64,000 nt of DNA from Nymphaea colorata (taxonomy: Eukaryota > Streptophyta > Magnoliopsida > Nymphaeales > Nymphaeaceae). A program made the position numbers and the translations under genes. Location: the NCBI RefSeq assembly GCF_008831285.2, contig NC_045138.2, positions 28,801,934 to 28,865,933 of the forward strand, read 5' to 3'. The notes beneath the pieces were generated by a model, which worked only from the letters and a program-made list of their open reading frames with translations, did not search any database and was not told the origin of the DNA. This document shows positions 25,705-39,267 of the stretch, in pieces. Position 1 is the first letter of the stretch, and every line of letters starts with the position of its first letter.

Positions 25705-26960
25705 TGAAGTCCCCACTTTCTACTGCATCATCTCTGACACGATCTTGACGACATGGGCGATATGAACAACTCAGATCTGCAGATCTAGCACAACAAAAAC
25801 TAAACCATACACAAAGATATCAACGAGAATGAAAACTGAGTATCATACTGTATGCAAAGGGAAAGGACTAAGAGTAGCTAAAAAGAGAAAAAGCACCATC
25901 CTAGATAACTTCTAATGTAAGACAACAAGAGCTTGTACTAAAGGGAAAATGTGAAGTAGAAAATAAGAAACTTCCGGAAAAACACAAACTAAGGAACAAA
26001 TGCAACTAATCCCTTGCTTTTTTATTAGTCCAAAATGCACAGAACCAGATGAACGAAGTTTAGTATCCTAACTATCCTCGTCTGATTAAAATGCAGCTTT
26101 AAATTAAGACAGAACCCGTCCGAAAGGGGCAGAGAAAACCTCAACTTGACGTGAAAATCGGATCGAATGTTCTGTGCTTAGAGAACCCTTTTGGGATTGG
26201 AATGCACGGTGCGCATTCTAAGAAGTAAGGAGGGGAAAAAGCAAAAGAAAGGAAATCATAATCTAGATTTTTTTTTTTTTACTCTTTTTCTATCTTTGAT
26301 AAAAGACGGAAAGCAAAAAAAAGCTACCCAAAAAAAATAAAACATCATTTCTGATATATTTCAGCGCCTAGGCCCGTACTGAGCCCAAAAAAAATCAAGA
26401 AATGACAAAAAATAAACCCACGACAAATCATCTTTCCATTGCAGACGAAAAAAAAAACAAAGAAAATAAAGTAAATAAATAAGAAGACGCCGTTTTCGGA
26501 AATCGTTGTCCAAAACTCGACGCCCCTCCTAAAAATAACAGTACTTTTACGAACAAAAACCGGTAAAGAAAAGTGAAAACAGAGCTTCTCATTCCAACAA
26601 AAATGCCACTCGAACCCAAAACCTGGAAGTGAAATTCAAAAACTTCTATCAAGCTAGAAATTTCTTAGAAAGATCTCGCACGACAAAGAAAAACCCCTTA
26701 CTCAACCATTCTCATTGGAAATGCAGCTCGAACCTTTCTGCCCACAGCAATAAGGTTTTCAGAGAACAAAAAAAATGAAAAAAAAAATAATAATAATAAT
26801 AAGAACAAGAAGAAAATTTGGAAGAAAACAAGACTCGGAGAGAGAGGGGACTCACCGGAATTGGAGAGAGATCAAGAAAAAATTGATCGTCGACGGAGGG
26901 CGACCCGATGGAGGAAGAACGGTGGAGCTCCCGCCCCGCGCCCGACGAAAATAACGCCGT
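25705..26960 (-). other. Kinesin 5' leader with untranslated exons
   Basis: A good donor (CCG/GTGAGT) ends a leader exon at 26856 on the minus strand. A second leader exon upstream of 25702 ends CAATG/GTCAGTAAG. In the frame that joins the next exon, its last codon is ATG and an in-frame TAG precedes it. Poly-A and AT-rich sequence between about 25.8 and 26.8 kb fits a leader intron. The transcription start is not visible and is probably near 26.9-27.0 kb. Confidence 0.45.
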
Positions 26961-28095
26961 TAAGTTCTCTCCCGCCTCGCCCAAAATATTCTCCGTCCCA
27001 TGAAAAAAGGGATGAGGGAGAAGGCAAGAGAGAGAGAATATGCCCGGCACGTCGAGGGCGGGAAGACGGGCGTGGGGGCCAAAATGGGCACTTGTTAAAT
27101 GTCCCTGATAACTTTCTCTCAAATGTCTCCCACTTTGTCCATCATCCAGAAACAGACCTCACTCGCTCCACAATTTCGTAAATAGCTGTCGATCATTGCC
27201 CTGATTTTTCCATCTCACGAGTTAAAAATTTTCGGTTACATAAAAATAGCACAAACAATAAATTCGTAACTTTTAAGAGTAACTGACTACCTTTTATTGT
27301 CAAAAAAATACATAAAAATTGCATATTTCTTCCTCATGTAAATCCATAACAAGTGGATTGAGGGCACGTGATTATGCTCTTATATCAAAAGAGATGTATG
27401 TTTCATATGAAAATTTAAGTATGTGGCTATTAGACCATTTAACATTGACCCAGCTTTGATCAGAGGACAAAAGAAAATAAATATAGATTCAACTCTCGTT
27501 TGAGTAGTAATAACCTTTCGCTCCACAAAAAATCAATAACAAACCGGGGTATCTAAGCCATGACTTTAATGGCAAGTCCTTGTCTGCCATTTTCCACTAA
27601 AAGATGGATCTCAAGAGAATTTATCCTCTTCTGCCGATTCCTCGCCGTTGTCCTTTCCATCGTCTCGCCGTGTTTGTTCGCTTTCAAAGTTCAAAACAAT
27701 CTCCCCCCTCGTCGCTGTGGGGACCCACGCGCTGCCCTGTCCGGACGTTAGATAACTTAAAATATCGTGAAATTAACGCGATAAATGCACACGAGAAGAT
27801 CAAGGCTTTCAAAAGCCCCTCCTAAAAAACATGTTATAATAAACGCGATAAATACATTATTAAATAAGGTTGTGGAATGCTGAAAAATGATCGGCACAAA
27901 GGAAAAAAAAAAAAAGAGGTGGTATGAAAGTATCGAACACATTTACCTTTTCCTAATGAAAGTATCGTGACGGTATACTGTGTTCGGCCAACATATTCTT
28001 ATATTTATCGTTTTATATTGTCTCAACTTTCTATTTTGCAACATTCGATAACAAATTAAAACACTTTGGCAGTTCTTAAGAGATTAAGGCGCCCC

Positions 28096-28181
28096 TTCTT
28101 ATAAAGTTAATAGCTATTTTGAGATCTAGGTGGTCTTATTCTTATAAAGTTAATAGCTATTTTGAGATCTAGGTGGTCTTA
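28096..28181. repeat. Perfect 43-bp tandem duplication
   Basis: 28096-28138 and 28139-28181 are identical head-to-tail copies, each starting TTCTTATAAAG and ending GGTGGTCTTA. Perfect identity suggests a recent slip or a collapsed or expanded repeat. Confidence 0.9.
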
Positions 28182-29545
28182 TGATACACTCTTTAACTTG
28201 AGCGTCGCTTATGTCCCTATTTACGGTACAAATAAATAGCACACAAAAGAATCGAATGAAATATGTGTCATGGGCGCAGCACTTTGGCCAACCACCTATG
28301 CTACACCCTTAGCAGCAAATGAAAATAAAATATTGAATCAATGTCATAAGTAACAAATAAAACCCCTATATCTGCCCGATACGATGTCTGGCTTAAGTAC
28401 CCAATATAAAGACGCCCCTTGTCAATTTCATTTGTTTAAAGCTTACTTTTATTTATTTTGGATATTTTTTGTTCCGAAAACCTGCTCCACTTTTATCTGT
28501 ACTGTTTTTTTACTGCAGGCCTAACTTTTATAGAAAAATAGTTATCGCATTAAAGTTAGTTGGATCTGAAACATGTGAAAGTTTTTATGTTCCTTTATAT
28601 TGACACTTCAATGGTAAGCAAATAAATAAGTATAAAACTTTTTTTGTATATTGTCCTTCATTTTCCTAATAATTCCAAAAACCTGAACCACCTTTTATTT
28701 AATCTCCTCTACTACAGCACCAACAGCAGCTGATGACTGCCAATGCTCGTATTAAAGCCGGTGGTTCTGAAATACATGAAGGTGTGCACGCTTCTTTGTG
28801 TTGGCATTTCAAGGTGGACGATACACATTTGCTCCAATCTAATAGTCGAAATATTTGTAAAAATCGACACTTAGATTGTGAAATTGGAGTTGGATTTAGG
28901 TGTGACTTTTCTTCGTTTATATTCAAATATAAACATGTGAATATCCGAAAAAACATATATGATCAATAGTATATCATGTATATCATATCAGTATGTTATG
29001 ACCCCTAACAAGGGACTATATATTGTCTTATAAGAGTTATCAAAATAGCCCTTAAATATTCACAAACACGAGGCTCCTATCAAACATTATGAGCTCGCTT
29101 ATTAATTCTATTGCCTAAATGGGTTCCCAATTGGACAAACACAATAACTATTCATCTAGCGGCAGGCTAACGCAAATCGCAAGCGACGGCAATTCTCCAA
29201 TACAGGCATCGTATTGTCATTTCCGAGACTTTCAGGGGCTTATTACAAAAGTTTTGATTGGATGGTTGGAAACTGCAATACGTGGGGCCCATTCTCGTGA
29301 ATTCCTTGCAATGGGATCATCGGTGGGGCCCTTTCTATGCACATGAATCCATTACAACGTGTTTGACTAAACCACGGAATCAAGCGTTCGGATAATAAAT
29401 GCGGTAGAGCTAACTACCAAATAGCAAATAAATCCCTATTGAAAGATGCTTCACGTTTACTTAAATTAGTACAGCACTTTTCATCAATGGCCATCTTCCC
29501 TTTTTCTGCTTGAGCATCATTTGTAAAGTAGGTTGGTTGGTTTCC

Positions 29546-29549
<4 letters not shown>

Positions 29550-29582
<33 letters not shown>

Positions 29583-29609
29583 TTATTTATTTATTTATTT
29601 ATTTATTTT
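29550..29609. repeat. AT then TTTA microsatellite
   Basis: About 14 AT repeats are followed by about seven TTTA repeats. Confidence 0.9.
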
Positions 29610-30970
29610 TTGTTTGTAATTCGAATTTAAACCCTAATAACGAGGGTGTTTGGATGACAGCCTCATTAATCCAATTCGCGAAAACTTTATTTTATGAAAA
29701 CCAAGTTTTTTAACGAGTTCCTAGCGCTTAGTTTGTTTATTTGGGGGACACACCCAAAACCTGATTTTTTTTTTTTTCAATAACTTAAGTGCGCTCACTT
29801 TCATAATAAGACTAAGGGCGCGGCTGGATACACCTTCAAACCAACATTTAAGAAGTAAAACAATGTTTTGCTTCTCAAACACCTTATGAATACGCAATAT
29901 ATAAATTGAACCATGCACCATTGTCATCATTTGAGGCAAGGGGAATGGAGGTACCTTTGGTGGATTGTTAACTTGTTGCTTTTATCACAAACAAGCACAG
30001 GAAAGTGGGACGTTATTTATAAAGGCATGACATATGCACTTCATTTATCTAGCTTATTCATGCGTAAAAAATAAACTTGTAATCCAAAGTCACCCTCATT
30101 CTATGTGCTTGTTTTAAACTCACGTTTGAGTTTGCCCAGACAAAGCTATATAAACCAAGTCGTCTAGATGTTAGGCAGCTATGAGTAAAAGCATTTGAGT
30201 GCTCGTTCATAAGAACAATCAGAGTTCGATAAGAAAAATACCACCATGATTGGTGCGACAAAAATAAAGTGTCAGCGGTGTTTCATTTATTATTTTATAA
30301 CGCTTATAATGCTTCAATAAACTGGGTTTTACCAATGTTTGATCGTTTCATCGGCGAGTAAAGCAGTGGCGGTGCCAAATGTCTCGCACCTATTTCTATA
30401 ATGTGACTATAATTTATCTTCAGGCTAATAAAGATGTTATATTTTCATAAAAATATTTAAATTTAAGGTTGTATCAGGCAACAATTGATATATATTTTTT
30501 TTCCATAAAATCAGAATTTGAGCAAAAATGTCACTACTTTTTAATGTATGTATCTGATTTTATTTAAGTTGGCATCATAGCAACGATTTATGGTGCGGCG
30601 ACAGTTTATAATGGCTTTAGTGACAGATTATGATCCTTGTAGCGACTAATTTTAAAAATTTAGCTACAACTTTTCATCTGCATGCAACCTATGGAGGATA
30701 GATAACAAACCAAGTTTGTTTGTGTTATTATAATTTACTCGAGAGGAATCACTAGTTTGATAAAGTTTTGAATAATAAATCTGAAGAGGTGCTTTTATCA
30801 TGCAGTTGATAAACGTTAGAGGTTTATAGTTATTTTATGATCTTAGTCTCGAGGTTTCATTAAATAATAACTTACGAGGAACATGCTTGTAAGGTTTTTT
30901 TTTTTTTTTGTTGGTTTAACCAAAGCGGTTGTTTTAACCAAGCAGATTGGTACACTCATTTTGTATTTAA

Positions 30971-31392
30971 GGGTGCGTTTGATGCACAAGGGAAGAAATT
31001 AACGTGGTAATTTTTTCTAGCAAATTTTTATGGAAAAAAAAAACATGATGAAATTTAACCAGCAGAGAAGGGGGGAAAGATCACCAGTAGAGAAGCAGAC
31101 GGTGGGAAGGCGACAGAGCGAGGAGGAGCTGCGGGACCTGTTCGAGCGATGTTCGAGCAAGGAAGAGATGCGGGCGAGGGCGATAGGATGAAATGAAAAG
31201 TGTCGGGGGGGGGGGAGGGTGTCGAGCACGGGGGTAGGGCGTCGAGCGGGTGGAATTCCACCCGCTCCAGTTATACATTAAACATGGTGAATTTCACTTC
31301 GTTTGATGCAATTTTTGTTGGACGGGTCAATTTTCACTCGCCCGTACGAATTTCTGAAAAATCGGAATTGACCCGGTGCATCAAACGCACCC
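30971..31392. mobile_element. 422-bp MITE with 16-bp perfect terminal inverted repeats
   Basis: The ends are GGGTGCGTTTGATGCA and its exact reverse complement. The element is embedded in TTTAA on the left and TTAAA on the right, giving a TTAA or TTA/TAA target site. The termini resemble the GGG-T-GTTTG class of plant PIF/Harbinger-like MITEs. It carries no coding capacity. It contains a 24-bp perfect palindrome at 31244-31267 with an EcoRI-like GAATTC core. Superfamily placement is uncertain because the target duplication is palindromic. Confidence 0.75.
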
Positions 31393-31990
31393 TTAAATCC
31401 CACCTTTTAGCAATATTCTCCAAAGCCTCATGATTTTTTTTTTCATTTTATAAGAATAATTTTTACCAAGGATACTTCGGTGTTATGAAACTAGGGCTTA
31501 TGTCCTTTCAAATTTATCATAAAATCCCATAACAAATAATTGGCTTCGAATTTTTTGCTCATATAAGGTATCAAGATAAAGTCCGGACTTGAAATTTACA
31601 ATTTTTTTTGCCCAACCTTTCAAGTTTCATTTTTTTTTCCTCTTCAAACACAAACAAAGAAGGAAAGTATTTATTATATTAATTAGTATGTAATGAGTGT
31701 GACTGGAGTATGTTTTCCATGTTATGCAGGAAGGACATGAACCAACAGTTTATTAAAGGAACACTCTGATAATTTATAATGTTTTTCTCTTGTAGAGAAG
31801 ACCAGAGGTGATCAAATTTTGATAATTTTTAATTCACAATATAGCCTACTCGGGTGTGTCTGACGGCTGTGTAAATCAGGCAACTTAAGGCAAAAGCTCA
31901 TGCGGAATATTTGAAATGGGATCGTATTTGGAATTATTGATAAATCATAGGGCCTTAAAAATAATTCGTATAAATAAACGTGCGCGCCAT

Positions 31991-34900
31991 TTTTAGGGGT
32001 TCCGCGGAAGGAAAATGACGGTGGCGCTCTGGGGGAGAGAGAGAGAAGGAGGGAGTCGTGGAACGACGTCTGTTTGCTTTTGGTTGAGACCAAGGGGACC
32101 ATAAGGCGGGTGTTTTTGCCGCAGCCTTCTTTCCCTCTTCTTCCTCGCGCGAAGGAGAAGACGTCTGGCTGCTGCCCGCAAGGAGAAGCGCTGGCTGCAT
32201 TTGCCTACCGTTGCTGCTAACCGCTGGCTGCATTTTCCTGCTCACCCTCCCTGCATTTTACTACAATTGCTGCTCACAGCTGAGGAGAAGCACACGCCTG
32301 CTTACTCGTGCGAAGGTACTCCCTCTCCCTTCTCTTCCTCTCTCGATGTACACAGGGGCTGCTCTGGCAGACCCTTTGTTCTTCGGGTTTTTTGCTCTCC
32401 ATCTCTCTCTCTCTCTCCATCCCTGCGCCCCTCTTTCTCCGTCGAAGCACACCGGAGATCCTCCCGACGGAATGTGCGACGGCCATGACCGTATGTTTTG
32501 GCGCTTGTTTTATCTGATTCCTTTTCAGCTTCTTGTTCTGGTCGATTTTGGATGCGTTTCTTTTTTGTTATCTTTGGCTTGCCCCCTGTTGTCTTTCTAG
32601 GGCTTTTGTTTTTGAAAGCGGATTAGTGTAGGGTTTTTTATTAATTTTTAGTGGTTATTGACTGCGATTATGGACGTGGCGAGGATGGCGATGGCTGTTC
32701 TGGAATTTAATGTAAAATTTTGCGTGTTGGACTTCAACATGGTTTCATGGTGGCGTTTGGTCATAGTTTGGTTTTTGGTTGGCGTCCCCAGCATGGCTGC
32801 CTGGAAGACGTTGATCTAGTAATGAAAGCCAGTGTTTGATGAAGGTTGACCTCTGTTGCTTGCCATCTCGTTGCTGAAGTTTTGCTTCTCTTTGAATTAT
32901 TTGATTTTGCGCAGTACTTAAGTTTGGTTTCATTTGTTGCATGGGTAGCTTGAAATGTTGCATAACTAATATGCAATTGTGGTTCCTTTGCCTGTTTCAA
33001 CTGCTGTTTGTTCGTTTGTCCAAATAACAAACGACTTGTCAATATGAGGTTTTATTCTGAAGGGACTTTCTGTTTTTTAATGGTTGCTCTGGTGTTAGCA
33101 ATTTTAGTATTTGACTGCGCTAGACCTGCTTAATTCTTCCATATTAGCGAATATTAGTAAAGTCATTAGACGTTAGTATTGCTTATTGGCGCAATTTGAG
33201 TCGACAATGAAGGAAGGTGGCTCATTTATTACTCATCGACTAACCGTGATTGCAGTAAATGAAAAATTAAGCTGCTCAACACCTTTTTATGTCATTGTGT
33301 GTATGTCGGAGTTAAGGGTTGTTGTTCGGAGTGGCACCAGCCACTTGAAAAACAACGTCATCTTATTCATTAATCTCTGGGACTCTGGGCTATTTTGAAA
33401 ATTTCTGTAATGTCTGAGAGCCGCTTGTATTATGAATGCAAGGCAATCATTGAACCAGCAACAGCAATACCAACAAGAAATAGCCAGACTTTTGCCCTTC
33501 TAGTGTTTATTGATCTTGTAAGTACCATGTCCACAACATGTTGGCTACGTATCAGGCACACATTTTTTATTTTCTAGAACGTTAAATAAACACTTTATGC
33601 AGTTAATATGTAGTGGAGATCTTGGATTGTTAGTATGCAGTTAATATATTCCGCCTTTTTTGTTTCCTCTTTCTTCTGTTCATTCAATTTTATTTTTTTG
33701 CTTTAACTAGCAGAACTTACTTTTTCTATTTTTAGTTGTTGATCTTGGTCATTTTTCTATTTCCCATGATTGATAATAATGAAATGAGCTGAGGATGGGT
33801 GTTATGTATCTTTATTTTGTTTATTGGGCTTTGATGGGTCTTGTTTTTGCAGGGGTTTTTCTGTTTAACTTCTCGTTGAACTGAACATTTATACGATGAT
33901 TATACTTATTGCATTGAATGATTACCAAATTGAACAAAGCTTTGGGTCATAATGACCACTACAATATAATCCTGCATTTGGCCGAGGATTATTTTGACTT
34001 CTTCTTCTTCTTCTTCTTATTCTTCTTGTTGGATTAAAATGAATACTGTTTTCTGGATTTGGTCCATGATTTTCTGCTTCGCTTCTCCTTAAATTGAGTG
34101 TGATTGTGATGATTATGGCGAAGAACTACTAATAAAAATGAGTACGATCTTGGTCAGAAGGGCCATTATAACATGATGTTGAATTTGGTCATGATTTTCT
34201 ATTTATCTTCTTCTTGAATTGAAGGTTTCTATTTTGAGTTCGTTGGCATGTTGTGACCAAAATGAAAATTTTTGCTAGTTTAACCTGATTATCAATGTGG
34301 CCTTGATTATATTCATGTTGAAAATGGCGGACAGCAGCACAGCAATGTGAGAGGATGGCCTGATAAGGGTTTACCGCAGCTGCTTTTTCTTTTTGTTGGA
34401 TTTTTTAATTGCTTTGTGGAGTTGTGGGTTTATGCAAGAAGGGTGCAGTAATGAATTTCAAAGGAATCCAACAGTAACTTGTTTTTAGTCCCCAGTATTC
34501 TAACTCTCTTTTCAATGTTTTAACTTTTCATTAAACAGGTCATTATTAATTTTGGAATAAAAATTCTAGGCTATCAGCCACAACTTGTCAATCCTTTCTC
34601 TAGGTAGATGGGTGCATCCGAACAGCCAATAAAGGAGGCACACTTGATATGGTGTCATTTTTATATGGAAATTGGGCAAGTTGTTTAACTTCAACCTCAA
34701 AGGCATTATTCCCCTTAATCCCCCATGCTTCTGGTGTCTAACCATTACAGGAGAATACCTTGGGGTGCTCTTGGTGCTCAAGGCCCTCAAAATGGCAAGC
34801 TATTGACATATTACCATGCTTTTGCCTCAAAATTTAGTCTCTCTTTTCCATCATTAGCAGCTTTTACTGAGGCAGATAGCCATTTTCTTAGCTTACTAAT

Positions 34901-35748
34901 TCATTAATTCCTATGAGTACATAAAAAGTCCCCATAGGGTGATTTTGGTTTGTAAAGTAGCCCTTTAAACTGGAAGCTTCCTCACACTTTCTATATGATT
35001 TGTATGGCACTTATGTCCAAGAGTATGATCAGTTGGAAAGTACAACTTCCTAGCTTGTCCTTCAACAAACATTTGAAAAACGGAATAAGCTGTGATGCTG
35101 CTATGTGGAGGATAATGCAATCTCCTAAATTTTTTGGATAAGTTGGTATGACCAAATTGCCCATTGTATTATTGGAAATAGGCTTATTTTCTCTATCAGT
35201 TGGTATACACAAGCAATTGTCTTGCTATATTGGGAAGGATGGTTCCTTAAAGTGAGGCATGTCTGTGCTTATGAGGGTCAATAAATGCAATAACTAGACC
35301 CGTTGATGCCTATTATTAGACAAGCCCTCGCCTCCTCTCTTTGGGTGGAGGTTGCCGGCTCCCTCCCTCTCACTCCTCTCTTTGTTAGCTGGCAATCTTT
35401 CGCTTCTCTCTAAACTCTCTCTCTTTGCCTTGGTCAGTGACCCATCCTCTCTCTCTCTCTATGTAATTTATTTGTTTTGTTTGATGTACAATTTGAAAAC
35501 TTGCTTGTGTTAATTGAATACATAGATTGTTGAGTTTGTGGGTGTCAAAGACAAATAATTTAGCAAATTGATAGCTTCCAAGGTTAGGGTTAGGATGCTT
35601 GGTTTACATGTCGTTTGATGGTACTTTCTTATAATGATTGTTGGTCTTTTCTTCTCTTATGATTGAGTATATATATATAAAGTGATTTATTAGATTCTTA
35701 CTTACATATATATTGTGCGCAGTTGATTGTTCAAGTTTGAGAAAAAAA
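31991..35748 (+). other. GC-rich patch and unassigned sequence upstream of the hAT gene
   Basis: 32000-32500 is much richer in G+C and CpG than its surroundings and looks like a promoter or first exon. A short frame starting ATG at 32471 runs into a plausible donor (CATGACC/GTATGT) and could begin a plus-strand transcript, perhaps the SAWADEE gene, but I could not connect it in frame to exon 39268. From 32.6 to 35.7 kb the sequence is T-rich like a long plant intron, with no recognisable exon. A possible acceptor (GTGCGCAG) lies just upstream of the hAT start codon. Confidence 0.35.
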
Positions 35749-38298
35749 ATGCCACGAACAGATCCAGCTTGGAAACATTGTGTTGAAGAAGATCCTGATG
35801 ATAAAGAGAAAAGAGGAAATTTGAGATGCAATTATTGCAAAGATATCTTCAGAGGTGGTGTAGCAAGAATGAAGGAACATCTGGCTGGAACTCGTAAAGG
35901 TGCTAGACCATGTAATGATGCACCACAAGAAGTAGTGCAATTTTTCGTGAAATATCTGCAGTCAAAGAAAAGTGGAAAAGAACAAAAAAAAGCCAATCTT
36001 GAATTTGCTAAAAATGAAGGTCTTAGCAAAGGACTAGCAGGTGCTAATTTTACTTTTCCTTCTACTAGTGAAGTTGGAAGTTCAAAAACTAGAGGGCCTA
36101 TGGATCAACTTGTAAATTCAGAAGCTCGACAAGCAACAACTGATAGTGCCTTAAAAGAAGAAGAAAGAAAAAAAGTTTGTTTTGCCATAGGAAGATTCCT
36201 TTTTGCACACGGCTTGCCGTTAAGCTTGTGTAATAGTTTGTATTTTGAGTATATGTGTGAAGCGATTGCAAATTATGGTTCAGGATTTGAGCAGCCAAGT
36301 TATCATGAGATGCGAACATGGATTCTAAAGGAAGAAATTGATAGAACCCAAATCATGTTAGAGGACAAGAAGAAAACATGGTCGAAGACCGGTTGTTCCA
36401 TAATGGTAGATGGTTGGACTGATGACAAGAGCAAAAACTTGACTAACTTTCTTGTGGACAATCCTTCAGGTACATTTTTTTTAAAGTCTTGTGCTATTAG
36501 TGGGGAAAAGAGGACAACTGATGATTTGGTAAAATTATTCATGGAAGTAATTAAGGAAGTTGGGGAGCATAATGTAGTTCAAGTGATTACAGATAATGAT
36601 GTCAGTTACAAAGCTGCATGTTTAAAGTTAAAAGATATTGAAGGTTTTCAACATATTTTTTGGACACCTTGTGCTGCACGTTGTTTAGATTTGATGCTTG
36701 AAGATATTAGCCAGACACGTTTGCATAAGCAAGTGTTAAAGAAAGCAAAAGCTATAACTACATTTATTTATGGATATGCATGGACTTTAAATTTGATGAG
36801 AAAATACACAGACGGTAAAGAGCTTTTACGGCCTGCTGTTACTCGCTTTGCAAGTTCTTATCTTACTCTGCAAAGAATTGGCATGAATGAAAGAGCGTTA
36901 AGGAATATGTTTCTATCTCGAGAGTTTCAAGATAGCGACTATTATGTTAAAAATCGAAAAGGTAAAAGGGTAACACGTATTGTTACTGAAGACAGATGGT
37001 TCTGGAAAGCAATTGCTCATATCATGAAAATTACATTACCTATAGTGAAGGTTTTGAGAATAGTTGATTCAGATGACAAACCAGTTATGGGTTTTTTATA
37101 CGATCACATGAGAAAGGCAAAAGAAGAAATAGCTTCCAATGTAAACAATGAAAGCAAAGCCTATACTCAAATTTGGGAAATCATTGATAATCGATGGGAT
37201 AGTCAAATGCATCATTGTCTACATGCTGCAGGGTACTTTTTAAACCCCCATTTTCATTATGAAGATGATTCTATAAAGGATAGAAAATTGAAGGTTGGGT
37301 TTTTAGAATGCTTAGAAAAAATGGTGCCTAATATGGAAGAACGATGCAATATTATGGTTCAACTTGATGCATATGAAAATGCAGTTGGCTTGTTTGGTAG
37401 ACCTATAGCAATTGGAACAAGAAAAAGATTGCATCCCGGTACACTTTTTTTTTTATTGTCTTGATTTATATTATACTTGAATCATTGTTTTCTTGTTGTA
37501 TATATATTTTTTATTTTCTTTTGGCAGCTTATTGGTGGAATACATTTGGTGACGAAACAAAAGAATTGAAGAATTTTGCAATGCGAATTCTCAATCTTAC
37601 TTGTAGTGCATCAGGATGTGAACGTAATTGGAGCACATTTTCTATGGTAAATAAAAATACTTTAAGATCATTGTTCATAATTCATATAATTATTATATAT
37701 TATTTAGGACTTATAGAGATGTAAAATTATATGATAGGTACACACAAAAAAGAGAAATCGCCTTGAGCAGGAAAGGCTTAATGCTTTGGTGTTTGTAATG
37801 TACAACTTGAAGTTGAAGGAAAGAGATACAAGAAGGAAAAGTATGGGTGACCCTTTGTGCCTTGACAATATTGATTCAGATGATGAATGGATTGTAGAAA
37901 AAGAAGATCCTGTTTTCCCACCTTCTTCATTAGAAGATTCTTGGTTGGATTTAACTTTCAATGTAGATGATATAAATATTGCTCCTTTTGGAGTTTCACC
38001 AAGGTCCACACAAAAGCGTAAAAGGGATTCATCTTCTAAAAAGATGCAAGTTGACAAAGGTATCTATCTGTAATTATTGAAATCGCCTATGTAAAATTCT
38101 TTTTGTTCTTTACTAGACGAATTAATTATGTAAATGTTTTTGAATGAAGGTAAAAGAAAACAAGGAGATTCAGAAAATGAGAATGTTGATGATGAAAAAA
38201 TTGGAGAGGAAGATGAATCTATCAAGTATATGGATGATTCAAATGAAGATGAATTGTCCACTTCTGATGAACACAACATTGATGAGCACATAATTTGA
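35749..38298 (+). CDS. hAT-superfamily transposase (BED finger, DUF659, dimerisation)
   Basis: Exons 35749-37438, 37528-37646, 37738-38059 and 38150-38298 join in frame to 759 aa. Start: MPRTDPAWKHC, the usual beginning of this transposase group; an in-frame ATG 36 bp upstream is less likely. A BED-type zinc finger lies at about 5-60 (CNYCKDIF, then MKEHLAGTRKGARPC). A DUF659/RNase H-like core follows, with the first catalytic aspartate in MVDGWTD and the second in VITDND. The hAT dimerisation block is in exon 2 (YWWNTFGD, SGCERNWSTFSMV). The C-terminus is acidic. The usual C-x-x-H after the second aspartate reads TPCAARCLDLML, with Arg replacing His. There are no internal stops or frameshifts. 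I could not find flanking terminal inverted repeats or an 8-bp duplication. It is either a fairly young element or a domesticated transposase. Confidence 0.85.
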
Positions 38299-39267
38299 AC
38301 CATTGCCTTGTGGAGATATTTAAACTTTGTTAAAAACTTACTGTTATCTGCATTGAAGAATTGATTTCTTGTAAATTTTGTAATATGCAGTGTTATTTTT
38401 ACTTTCACTTTTCTCTACTCATTCTCAAATTGAATAGAATTGTGTTTTTATTTCTGATGTGTTGCATATGTTTTTTTTAAATTATCTAATTATTAGATGC
38501 TTGTTAAGGTGGCTATTTTATGTTTCTTATATTGGTGTTTGCTTGTGTACTAGTCACCTCAGTTATTCTTTTCCAAATTTTTCATTTATATTTTGCTCAT
38601 TTGTCTTGAAGCTTAAGCATCAAAGCTTATGCCTTGCTCATAATAGGCTCAAGGCCTTGCATTGCCTCAATGCTTTTATCTGATGTCATTCATTCCATGG
38701 TCTGATAGTGGCCGGTGCCTCATGATAGGTGATACATTTCACGACACAGCTTTGTATCAGCTCATAACTTATGCCTCACTAATGTTGTGGTTATTGCTAC
38801 TTACCTGTCTAAAGTCGTATCATCCTCATTAATATCTCATAGAACTCTTGATTAATAAATTTAATGTGCAATCTTGTTCTGTGGATTATCTGGTAGGGTT
38901 TGCACGACCATGCTGGGAGTCATGTTCATGCACAGACTAGCATTCCCCATGTTTGACTGCATTAATGGTAGCATAGAATTGTGGGTTTTTTCCTACATCT
39001 CTGATTTTAATTTGTGTCTCGATCATGATATCAGTTTTGTAGAAAAGGCAACTGAAAAAAGAATTATTTGGCGATTAACCTGCCATGCAATCTGCTGGAA
39101 ACCTCCTTTTATGACTTGGGATACTGACAATCAGCATAATAACTTTGTTACCTGAGGGAGCAAAATTTGCAGCTGCAAGCATAAGTTTCTCAGTGAGAAA
39201 GGATCTATTCTATCACAAATACTATAGTACATAGTATATAACTTCGCTCTTAAAATATATTTATCAG
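38299..39267. other. Gap between the hAT gene and the SAWADEE exons
   Basis: No exon is recognised. The start is the likely hAT 3' UTR and the remainder intron-like sequence. If the SAWADEE gene starts near 32.5 kb, the hAT gene lies in its first intron; if not, this gap holds its promoter. Confidence 0.35.

Larger units (their letters stand above)
26961..31990. other. Spacer between the kinesin and the 32-kb GC-rich patch
   Basis: No gene is supported; open frames are under 110 codons and lack domains. It contains a perfect 43-bp tandem duplication near 28.1 kb, a TA/TTTA microsatellite near 29.6 kb and a MITE at 30.97-31.39 kb. Confidence 0.55.

Noticed and set aside
32201-32600. Overlapping frames in the 32-kb GC-rich patch
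   Set aside because: They are Leu/Ser/Pro-rich frames through CT-rich leader sequence, in several phases at once; more like a 5' UTR than coding.
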